Below are positions 35,537 through 45,663 of a stretch of DNA of 64,000 bases, in pieces. Made by a program: the position numbers and the translations under genes. Position 1 is the first letter of the stretch. Every line of letters starts with the position of its first letter. Under the pieces are notes generated by a model. That model was given only the letters and a program-made list of their open reading frames with translations, was not told the origin of the DNA and did no database searches. This DNA is from Hawksworthiomyces lignivorus. Its lineage: Eukaryota; Ascomycota; Sordariomycetes; Ophiostomatales; Ophiostomataceae. The stretch covers positions 276,099 to 340,098 of the forward strand of contig NTMA01000064.1 of the NCBI GenBank assembly GCA_002917075.1, read 5' to 3'.

Positions 35537-36797
35537 ATGGCTTCCGATTCATCGACTATTGCAGAGCGCATCCACCTGGCGGCCTCCAAGCGAGATGCGC
35601 TTGTCCGCCAGATATCTGATACTCAGCACGCCATGGGGGCGCTTGCCCAGGTTGCTCCCGAGATTGCCAAACTAACAAACAAGCGCTTTGAGGCCAGCCA
35701 GCTATATGCCACCCTCGAACTGGCTATGAAGGAACAGAAAGCAGAGCTCGACAAGGTTCAGGGCAGCCACGTGCGCAAGCTCTTCCAGCGCGAGAAGCAC
35801 CTAGCAAAACTGAAACAGGAAGAGGACGACTACATTGAGGCCCTGGGCTGGAGAGACAAGGCCGAGATGCAGCTAGATTTGATCGATAAAGAGCTTGACA
35901 CCCTAAAAAAACAGCGCGATACTCTCAAAAAAGCAGACGCCGCACACTCCACAGCTGTTGTCGCTCTGGATGAGTTGTATATGTCCATCTTTGACGGGCC
36001 AACGCCTGACATCCCAGAAGAAGATGCATTGGAGAGAGCCGTCCGCGCTGCGCAAGACGTAAGTTTGCACCGCTAATTGCTGTAATACTTTTACACAACA
36101 GTCTGCACGTTTGGTGTGCTGACCTTCAAAGACATATGACGAGATCCAGGTACGCCTGTCACATGCGGCCGCCGTCGTGAACAACTTGTCCACGGCTGAG
36201 ATGAGACTTCGCTCCGCTCTCAGTCATACAGGGCAAGCTCTCACGGCATCTAAACATGACATTTTCAACTCAAATGGCATCAACAACAACGTGACAGCAA
36301 TTGGCCCCCCATCCATCTCGGCCTACGCCGACCATACGGAGCGCTACCAGCTGTCGTGGGTACAGCGAGAGATTACCGCGGCCGAGCACTACATGGCCAT
36401 GGCCCAGCAGATGGACCCCGCCGTGGGCGCCTTCTTCCGGCCTGAAGTTGCCAACGGACACAGCACCGCTGGCGTACTCGACCGGGTCGTTAACACTCCG
36501 CTCACGGATTATTTGTTCCATGTCGAAATCGAGTCGACCTGGAGCAGCGTACAGCAGTGCGAGGTCCTCTTAGGCAAGGAGGTAAAGCGAGCAGACGACC
36601 GTCGAGCTGCTATTGAGGCAGAGAAAGTACCGGCCGAAGCGGCGCTGATGGAAGTACGTCAGCGGCTGACTAATTTTCGCATCGAGCTGTTCGAGAATAT
36701 GTTGCAGGAGAGAAGCGGAACAGTAAAGATGACGCATCCAGCATATTCGCAAGAAACTGCAACAGAAGAGCCACAAAACAAGGCGGCCAAAAAATAA
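35537..36797 (+). CDS. Coiled-coil protein of unknown function
   Basis: Exons 35537-36058 and 36132-36797 give 395 aa. The protein is rich in Lys, Glu, Ala and Gln. It has heptad-like stretches at about residues 50-140 (KRFEASQLYATLELAMKEQ..., DKELDTLKKQRDTLKKADAA) and again near the C-terminus (EVKRADDRRAAIEAEKVPAE). No signal peptide or membrane segment is present. Similar fungal proteins are annotated only as hypothetical. The tail ends in a charged PQNKAAKK. It is probably cytoplasmic and oligomeric. Confidence 0.85.
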
Positions 36798-37180
36798 CCA
36801 AGACAGGATTATTCATATTACCATTGATATCATGGGCAATAAAATAATAAAGTGAAAATTCTGAAATTTGGCGCTACCGATATGACGAGCACAAAACCAA
36901 CACTCAACCTATCATGCAATTGGCTAACATAAGCTGGCTCGTATGCTAAATCAAGCATATGAGACCTTTGTAAAATTGAAGAGAAATAAATTGTAACTAT
37001 ATAGAGGAGCAACAGTACGCATTATGCTCCTAGTAGTAGTCTGAAATTACAAAATCTTTCTGAACCGTCCGAACCTTTAACCATAAGGATCCCCACGCAA
37101 TTGCATCTACCGCTGTTGCATCATGAATCATCATCATTAAAGCTGGACATTTTATTTTCGTGGCTCAATAGACCAACCGT
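36798..37180. other. Spacer between convergent genes
   Basis: The 3' flanks of the coiled-coil gene and the phospholipase gene. AATAAA-like sequences occur on both strands (for example 36839 and 36985). Nothing else was seen. Confidence 0.5.
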
Positions 37181-39657
37181 TTAGCTGTGGTAGGTGACGC
37201 TATACACGTTGTAGCCAGTAGGCTTGGAGACGAACGACAGCTCGCCGTTGGCGGCAATGTTGAGGTAGTCGCCGTTCTCCTTCTGCAGGGTGTACTGGCT
37301 GTCGCCAATGTAGGTGATGTTGTACGTCTCGGCACCGCTCTGCGAGATGGACAGGCTGTTGTGCTGCGAGATGTAGTAGTTGTTGACGGCGCTAGTGATG
37401 TAGAAGCTGTTGCCCTCGGGCTCCAGGGCGTGCAAGACCCAGCGCTGGTGGATGTCCTCGTGGTTGGCCGTGGCCTTGGAGGTGGCAAAGTTCTTGCTCT
37501 TGCCGTCAGTGTACAGCGCGTAGCCGTTGGACTCGAAGACGAGGTAGCGGCCCTCGGTCAGGTAGCCGCGGACGCCCTTGAAGCCGTCCTCGAAGTAGAG
37601 CGAGTCCTCCTCCGTCTGGTTGCCGTACGGGTAGGGGGAGTAGTACTGGTTGCTGCCGCAGCTACCGCCATAAGTCTGGCTGCAGAAACCAGACCACAGA
37701 CCAAGAAGGTTGCCATTGGAGTCCGCGATGGGAGTCTTGGGAACCGGGAGGTTGGGGATGCTGAAATCGGGCTGTATTTTGCACATCTTGTAAGACACTA
37801 CACTGCAACAAGAAAGATGAAGAGAAGTGTGGGTACCAGTGATCCGTAACTTACGTTGGTAAAGTCGAAAGCGTTGACAAGGTTGGACTGGTGCTCACGG
37901 CGCCAGTCAGACATCTGGGACTCGACCGTGATGTTGCTGTAGCCACGAGCGGCAAGGTACTCCTCTTTTTGTCGTATCAGTTCCTGGTCTCAAATAGAAT
38001 GTGGTTGAATATTAGAAGCAAACGCGATAGCTTACCGAGGAACAGAAGGATCGATGAGTGGTCACCGCGCTCAGTGAAAACGTGGCCACCGCGGGTGTAG
38101 GGAGAGATCATTATCAGGGGAATGCGGACACCTAGTCAAGTTCCTGTCAGTCTCTCTTCGGCTATGTTTACCAGATAGATATTTGAACTTACCAGGGCCA
38201 GACCAAGTGTAACCGAGAGTGCCGTAGGGGTCCTCGAACCATTCGCCAGCAGTTCCATTGGGGGGGATGATGGGCATAACAGCATCACCCCAGCCGCCAG
38301 CCTCTGCACATAAGAGTCAGCCTTCTGCGAAGCTAATAAAGTTTGCATTATGTGGGTCAAGGCCTGTGTTATTTACCGTCCCAGTTCAGAAGGATAACAG
38401 TGTCCTCGTAGTTAGGACCGTGGATGGTGGCGTTCACAATCTGGTTGATCCACCAAGCACCATCCTGGGGAGTGTTGGGGGGGTGCTCCTGGAGGTTGCC
38501 GGGAGGGAAGCACCAGCTGACCTCCGGAAGCGTGCCGTTGGCAGCGGCGGCCTTGAAGGACTCGAGGCTGTTGTCGCCATCGAAGGCGAGACCACGCTGG
38601 TAGAGGCTGGAGTCCTTGGCGGCGTTCTGGAAGGCCTCGAAGTAGAAGAGACCGTTGTTAGTGGCCCAATTGTAGGACGCCTGGTACGATCTCCAGTCCA
38701 CACCAGCCTCGTCGAGGTACTGGGCGAAAGCGGGCCACTGCAGGGGAAGGCAGTCCAGGTTGGTGGCGACACAGCCTGAAAGTATGTTAGCAGCAGCGTC
38801 TCGTTGTATAGAAGGGAACTTCTAGCGAAACTTGCCGTTGCTCTGGTTGTCGTCGAGGATAACGCCACCAGCATCGGCAGGCAGCTTGCCGCCGGGCACG
38901 TTGATCGTGCCGGATTGCCAGTACCACCGGTTAGGGTCGGTGTTGGACATGATAGCCGCCTGGATGTCACGTCAGTCCATAGCGATCACAGCATATGCTT
39001 CACAGAATATGATACAAGAAAAGATGCACTTACATGGTACATGTCAGCCAGGGTGTAGGACTCGGCCAGGGCAAAGTGGTAGTCAATATCCTGACGCTTA
39101 AAGTAACCCCACGACTGCGGGGAGTCAATGACAGCCCACTGGTCGTTGGCTCCGCCGTTCATAGCCTGGTGAGTGGGAATCCAGTTGTTGGCACCGGCGC
39201 ACAGGCACTGGCTCTTGTTGTAGCTCTCCTCGGTGTTCTCATAGTTGATCCAGTAAGGCAGGAGGTACTCTGCCTTGTCGGTAAGCGAGCTCACGGGCCT
39301 TTTCTATGTTAGAAAGCAATGCGAAGATTATTTGTGACAAAGCATCTTGATAAAAGTACTTACTGGTACCAGATCGGCTTGTTGTTGGCCGGGTTAATCT
39401 GGACGTTGGGATCGGCGAAACCGCGAACACCAGCCATGGTACCGAAGTACTACGTACATATAGTCAGAAGACACGATACTCCTCATAGGGCGCTGAATAT
39501 CTTGGCATAATTCAGGCGCTTATGCACTACTCACGTGCTGGAGGGAGCGGTTCTCCATCATGATCATGATGACGTGCTTGATGTCCGCAAGCGACGACGC
39601 CGCGTTGACGGTGCCGGCCGCGAGGGCCAGCAGAGCTGTGGCAGTAAGCTTAGACAT
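37181..39657 (-). CDS. Secreted phospholipase C (phosphoesterase family, PF04185 type)
   Basis: Nine exons on the minus strand: 39657-39535, 39449-39364, 39298-39034, 38959-38836, 38775-38377, 38303-38193, 38131-38036, 37964-37855, 37771-37181; 634 aa. The signal peptide (MSKLTATALLALAAGTVNA) precedes VIMIMMENRSLQHYFGTMAG, the metal-binding ENRS motif of bacterial-type phospholipases C and acid phosphatases; the usual DH is QH here. LLNWDEAGGWGDAV and LIMISPYTRGGHVFTERGDHSS give further metal ligands. A beta-rich C-terminal region (about 500-634) follows. Intron 4 (38776-38835) uses a GC-AG splice pair. It should cleave phospholipid head groups outside the cell; comparable enzymes serve phosphate scavenging or host attack. 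Confidence 0.92.
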
Positions 39658-40989
39658 TGTTGTCAATGGACAAGGGCTATAGAAGAGACTTTGCGATCTA
39701 CAGAAGCTTGGGCCAGAAACATCATCTCGGGACAGAAGCAACCTTAGAACCCTAGTTATATAGTTTTTTTTCCCCTTGCCTTTCTTCCGATCAGACGTGC
39801 ATGGACACATGGGATGAAAAGCAACGTTGGACGACTTCTAGAAGAGTTCTTCGGTCAGGACTCTCATGCGCGGTCCTTTAAGCCTCATACTACAACAAGT
39901 TAGCACGGCGGGCCTGTTGCGCACTCTGCTGCCGACAATATTACTGCTTCGTAAGCCTTTCCATGCCATTGGCAGCGTGTTGGTGATAACGTTCATCGCT
40001 TCTGCTGCGCATGTCACCCACGTGTCCAGTCTGCGCACGGTGCTCAGCTCAGGAAGAGTCGGTTCGGGTGCGAGGGCTCGGTATCGCAAAGCGGTTACAT
40101 CTTCGTGCCACCAGTCAGTGCAAATGGGGGAATTCTTGCGTATTCCTGAAGAAAAACGCCGGCGTGAGAATTAGGATGTGGAAAATGCCATCTTAGGGCA
40201 GACATTGCGGCACATTGCTGCGGACACTGGATGCCGCTGTAACCGAATGGGACGCTGTCCACTGTGAAAAGTACTCGCATGGGGATACTCCTCCATCGGC
40301 TACGATGGGTGTGGATCCCCCCGGGCGATCGTCATAGCATCTTATTGTCTGCACCGACCAGGGATGATGCAACGGCGGCGTCGGAAGAGTACGAGCGAGT
40401 ACTCCGTAATCACAAATTATAGAGAGGTTGGCGGAGCAGCGTCCGTGCCTTGGCGGGCAGGGTGTGCTAGATAATGCTACGGTTAAATGAAATAAGCAAC
40501 CCAAGGTCTGCCGGCGTGGCATGCTAGCTCGTAGATTTCCACTCGTCGGTGACAGGCCTCTGAGGATCTTGATCAATTGTAGATGAGGCCTTCACACACG
40601 TGCTCGCATCTTGGCCGTAGATCCGCGGGTCCGGCCAATAGACTGATCGGGTTTATCATCAACAACGCGAACTAGGACCACACCTTAAATGCTACTTTGG
40701 TTAACCATGTTTTGCCCTACGCTAGCTTCGAGGTCGCAATTGGTCTGCATTAGCGCTGGACGTACTACTGCAGTTTCAGTTGCTTCTAGTCGTCTTCGAG
40801 ACCGACAGCAGGAACAACGGGAGCTGTGGTGTTATGAGCTGAGCGGGGCGAGTATATCCTCTTAACGGTCCAAACACAGTTTTGCCCCTTGTGCTATCGC
40901 GTCAATCGGCTTTTCTTTCCTCTCTTTTCCCAGAAACACAATGCTGAACTTTCCACCTTGTTCTGCACACGACGAAGAGCAGGGGCACC
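39658..40989. other. Divergent intergenic region between phospholipase and multicopper oxidase
   Basis: About 1.3 kb holding both promoters. It contains several short frames but none with a recognisable domain. No repeats of note were seen. Confidence 0.5.
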
Positions 40990-43323
40990 ATGCCGTCTGA
41001 AGAGATTTCCGACCACGCTGAGCCGCTGCTCAGCGGCCATCAGGCCGAGGGCTTGCAGCCCCGGTGGAAGGCGGAAGTGGAAGAAGAGGAGGGAAGACCA
41101 GCCATTCGTACGCACAGCAAGTGGTTGTACAGGCTCCTCGTGCCTGTCTTGACTATCCTGACGGCTGTGTCAGTTGTCACGGCACTCTTTGTGTTGCTCA
41201 CGACAGCGGCCCCCGGCGCTGCCCGGGCACAGGATGCTTCGACTAGTGCTATAGAGACGCCCGAGAGAGACATCAAGATGATTCTCCATCCCGAAGAACA
41301 CGTCTCCCGCGAAGCAAAGGTCTTGCACCAGACATGGAACATTACCAAGGCTCGCCTAGCGCCCGATGGTGTGCAGAGAGATGTTCTTCTCATCAACGGT
41401 TAGCATACATTGTGTTGACTTGTGGATGGACTGACGGTTCAATGCATAATGGACTGACTCTCTCTCTCTCAGATCTCTTCCCTGGTCCAACGATTGAAGC
41501 TCGGTCCGGGGATACCATTGTGATTGAGGTTATGAACTCTTTGGACGAGGATGTGTCTCTGCACTGGCATGGCCTTCACATGAGAGGTAGCTCCAAGCCT
41601 ATTCATTCACAGGATTATACTATATTGCTTAACTATTAGGCGTCCACCATTAACTCATTTGTCATTCAGGCGCAAACCATATGGATGGTCCGACCGGTGT
41701 CAACCAGTGTCCCATTCCACCTGGCGGGAAGTTCGTATATGAGATCCCAACGGCCGACCAGTCAGGAACATTTTGGTGAGACAGATTCAGATACCTGGGA
41801 CATGAGCGACAGAGCGTTTTCTAACTGGTTATAGGTATCATGCCCACTCTGAAGTTCAGCGCGCCGACGGATTATATGGAGGCCTGATCATACATAATCC
41901 TAATGAACTGGAAGCCAAAGCGTACCAGTACGACCAAGAGCTTTTATTCCTGATCGGTGACTGGTATCATTTCCGAGGCAAAGACATCTATGCTCTTTTC
42001 GAAGATCCGAGCAGCAACGGCAATGAGCCCTGCCCCAGTTCTTTTCTTATCAATGGTCTAGGCTCCTTTGACTGCTCTCATGTAGTTCCTGCGGCTCCTG
42101 TCAACTGCTCGACGGTGCAGAAGCCGTGGATTGTCCTGGACAAGAAGCTTCGCTACCGGTTTAGGCTAGTCAATGTCGGGTATGTGCAGCACCGTGTGCA
42201 GCGCGCTGTTTGGTTACTTTCTATTTTTGCGCCGCTATTCTAACGATACATAGATCTTTGACTGGCGTTTCCACCGCCATTCTGGATGCAACAATAAGAG
42301 TTATTCAGGTAGATGGCGGTCTGCCTGTTGCGTCTCAGGACGCAAACTCCGTTGGAGTGGTGTACCCGGCACAGCGGGTTGACTACATTGTATCGTGGCC
42401 CGAATCTGCGGCCCACACGGACACAGAGCTCATGGTTACCATAGACGAAGAGTAAGTGCACAGCAAGAAAATATGCTTTCTATTGTCAACAACTGGGTGA
42501 CTGACTGTCATTCAAAGGTATTACGCAATCAATATTCTGGATCCTCCCTCTCAGTCGTTTCGGATCTCCTCAGGCATACCCATAGATAGGCCTCATGAGA
42601 AGGATGCGGCTGATGGTAACGCGCCAAATATCACCAACTTTGACCTCCGCGAAGCACATGGCCCTCATCTGACGTCTGCTCTGCCGGAGCCTGATAACCT
42701 ATACATGATTTTCTCTGTGGTAGAAATTCTATCCCACAATCACTTTATCCCGAAGGGCTATATCAACCATACGTACTGGATACCACAGCAATTACCATTG
42801 CTTAGCATGTCCCGAGATGGCTGGGACAGCCACCAGCTTGTTCCCTGGACGGGCAGCAAACCCGTTTGGGTTGAGCTTACAATCAACAACATTGATACCC
42901 AAGGCCACCCTTTTCATCTGGTAAGAAACGGCAGCAAGCCATTCCCAGGTGCCAATTAGAAAGACCTTATTTACTGACAATTTGTTCTAGCACGGCTTTG
43001 ACTTTTATGTGATTGCTTCGTATGAAGGGCTAGGCGGATGGGATTACTATAACCCATTCACACCTTGGAGGCCGCCGCGTGGGGGACCTTTTAACGTACA
43101 GGATCCACTGAAAAGAGACACGATATATGTACCCCCTTATGGTTATGTCGTCCTTAGGTTCCTAGCGGATAATGAGGGCATTTGGGTGCTGCATTGTCAC
43201 ATTTTATGGCACCAAGCAAGTGGCATGAATATGGCGTTCCAGGTTTTAGGCGATGAGAACGGTCTCAGCCAGACCAATTCCGGGCGCAAGGCCGATGAAT
43301 ATTGTAGAATAAGCAGTGCATGA
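40990..43323 (+). CDS. Membrane-anchored multicopper oxidase (laccase/ferroxidase/ascorbate-oxidase class)
   Basis: Seven exons: 40990-41398, 41473-41586, 41670-41775, 41835-42179, 42254-42451, 42518-42920, 42991-43323; 635 aa. A cytoplasmic acidic N-terminus of 45 residues is followed by one membrane segment (46-72), so this is a type II membrane protein with its catalytic part outside. All four copper motifs are intact: HWHG (167-170), HAHS (212-215), HPFHLHG across the last intron (521-527) and HCHILWH (593-599). Fet3-type ferroxidases are anchored at the C-terminus instead, and no FTR1 permease is adjacent, so a laccase-like oxidation of phenolics or a metal is more likely. Confidence 0.93.
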
Positions 43324-43557
43324 TTGCAAAAAGAAACACAAGCGAACACGATACCCAGAATAGATGAACCAGTACAGGATTCTGCCAGAAGCACAAATGG
43401 GCAGTATATCTCCAGCCTCACCTCCCCTCTGGTGTAGAAAAGAGATCTCCTTAAAGTAGGTTAAATATGAAGGTGTAAAACTACATGAAAATCATTGGGC
43501 TTTCTTTCAGCTATTCCTCGTGAGGATAACTTTGCCCAGCACCATCAAATATTATGT
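43324..43557. other. 3' flank of the multicopper oxidase
   Basis: A short AT-rich stretch between the oxidase stop codon and the ankyrin relic. No feature seen. Confidence 0.4.
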
Positions 43558-43943
43558 AACATTAATAACTCCCTTTTCACGCAAAAGCCGAACCACCTCC
43601 TCATGGTCATTTTCTAATGCCGCGTGTAGAGCGGCATAGAGGAAGGTTCTATGGCATTAGTGCCTCTCTCAAGCAAAAACTGCAGCATCTTTTCGTGGCC
43701 TTGTTCCAATGTCATCCGCAAAGCGTATCCGTGAAGGATAGATTCGTTGACGTCAGCTCCATTATCACGTAATAGCTGAACCATCTTCACATAGCCCTTT
43801 TTGATGCTATCTCTAGTGTGTAAATTAAATGGTCTTCTTTCTACTATTTCCCACGAGGGTATTTCACCCAATACCTTCAATGCTGTTACCTCTACGATTC
43901 GCGCATTCTCGTCCCCAGTTTCTATTGTGGTCGTCGTCTTCAT
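43558..43943 (-). pseudogene. Ankyrin-repeat gene relic with a frameshift
   Basis: The minus-strand frame from 43943 encodes ankyrin-like units (GYVKMVQLLRDNGADVNE, GHEKMLQFLLERGTNAIEP). It runs into an early stop at 43614. In another frame immediately downstream the repeat continues (LYAALHAALENDHEEVVRLL REKGVINVT, stop near 43558). No GT-AG intron can join the two parts, so a small indel near 43645 best explains the break. Only two to three repeats remain, with no other domain. Confidence 0.6.
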
Positions 43944-44058
43944 TGAAACCCTTACCCGAATTTCCTATTATGGTCAAAAGGCGTGCTCGATCTTCAGATA
44001 CATAGACAAAAAGAATTAGTTCACTACGTGATATTTTGAGCGTCGGGGCCGAGAAGCT

Positions 44059-44862
44059 CTACCTTGGTACTGCCGACGGCTGCGCGTCTTTCTTGGCCGC
44101 AACCTCTGGCAACTCGGGGTACCAGTTAAGGCCTATATTATCCGGTCTGATTAGTAGCTCCGATAGCTGGGCAAAATTGGGTAAAACGGTATAATGGGTT
44201 GTTAGGCAATTCACATACCCTCCGCTGCAACGGCTCGCAGCGACTCCCGCCCATAGTTGGCGGCGTCCTCCAGAAAATCAGACAGTAGGCCCAAGGCCTC
44301 ATTTTTTCAATGGCGTTCAAGTAGCTATCGAGTTGCGTATTGAAATACGCATCCCCCTTGCGAGCGCTGTCGCTCAGCTCAGAGAGCCGCTTCCCCACCA
44401 ATGCGCTGTCCATCTTGGGGGCCGTCTCCTTTAGAAACGCCTGCAAGTCTCCGACTACGTCGACCTGTTCCGCCGAGACAGGATCGCCCGGGCGGATCAG
44501 AACGCGCGGCCGTATAAACGCATAACGCATGATGTAAGCGCCGTCGCCTCGAAGGTGGTATTCGCCTGCTTCGAGCGTACCGCAGCATTGTCCAAGTGGG
44601 TGATCGGAGGCGAAAGGTCGCCGCTAGTGTACGCGTTGGTGGGCAGTGCCAACTCGCCATCAATAGCTATGCGATTTGCCGGGTTGCAAAGAGTGCGTAT
44701 CACTCGCAGGCACACCTCCGGAATCTGTTGGCCTCTAAAGACCACCGGCACGTGGGCGTTCATCTCCACCGCATGGCGTACCTGCGGCAAGCTGGCGATA
44801 TACGCCGGCGATCTTGGCCACGACGAAAAAGGCAAACGATTTGGGTCTCCGGAAACGGCCAT
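44059..44862 (-). pseudogene. Unknown protein-coding gene broken by two frameshifts
   Basis: Three consecutive minus-strand frames read as one protein. The first runs from the ATG at 44862 through SLPQVRHAVEMNAHVPVVF to about THLDNAAV near 44593. The second runs from TLEAGEYHLRGDGAYIMRYA to YLNAIEK at about 44310. The third runs from NEALGLLSDFLEDAANYGRE to an intron (44133-44218) and a final exon GLNWYPELPEVAAKK ending at 44059. The second break lies in a run of six A, consistent with loss of one A. The family was not recognised. It could also be a working gene with sequencing errors. Confidence 0.6.
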
Positions 44863-45663
44863 TCGATACGGGGTTCCGCAAAGCCGTACTATTCATTTCT
44901 GCTGCTATAACTGTTGTCTAGAGCAATGCCACCCATGATTTTTTTTTTTTTTGTCTCGAGTAACGATGAGGGAAGCTGCAGATTCGGCCTTGTGAAAAGT
45001 AGCATACGCACACCTCCTGTGGACAAGCGAGGTTACGACCTAGGCGCCACAAGCAACAAAGCATTGTCGCAAGGAAAAGAGAAAACATGCACTTCTCGAA
45101 ACTCAGCAACGGTGCCAGGGCGAAAAGGACCCATTGCCTCGCGATTTGGGATTTGAGTATTCTTTTATTTGTCACATCAAACTTAAGTATAACATCAATT
45201 AAAAGATCCTACACCTCGGAAGAAGACGATGCAGTCTTCGAAATACTGAAGTATGCAAGAATTGGAAAAAAAAAAAAAAAAAATTTGAACTATTTGTTTC
45301 GACGCCTAGGCATAGGCTCATAGCATTCGATGCCAAATATGACGGCTCGGCTTCGACTGGTTGTGCGTAGCCCTGACCAACAAAGAGCCACCTGACTGCG
45401 AATGTCCGTTGTTTCGTCATTCGCTTATGAAGACAATTCAGTTGGATCAATGCCGGTTTTCTCAGCACTGCCGGCAGCTGTTTTTCTACGACGTCTGCTG
45501 GCATAGGCTAGGTGTGGCCCTCTACGCTGGCGCAAGCCAGCCATGTGTTCGTAGTCCGCCAACTTCGATAGCGGCGCTCTTGTGCCTCGCTGATGCTCTG
45601 ACCTTTCAGCTCCCACCTAAAACTAAAATTCTGTTGTCAGCAAGCTGCAGCTCTCTCAGAACA
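44863..45663. other. Intergenic region with homopolymer tracts
   Basis: A run of 15 T lies at about 44939-44953 and a run of about 18 A at 45266-45283. Short frames on both strands are not recognisable. The last part is the 3' flank of the glucanase. Confidence 0.5.
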
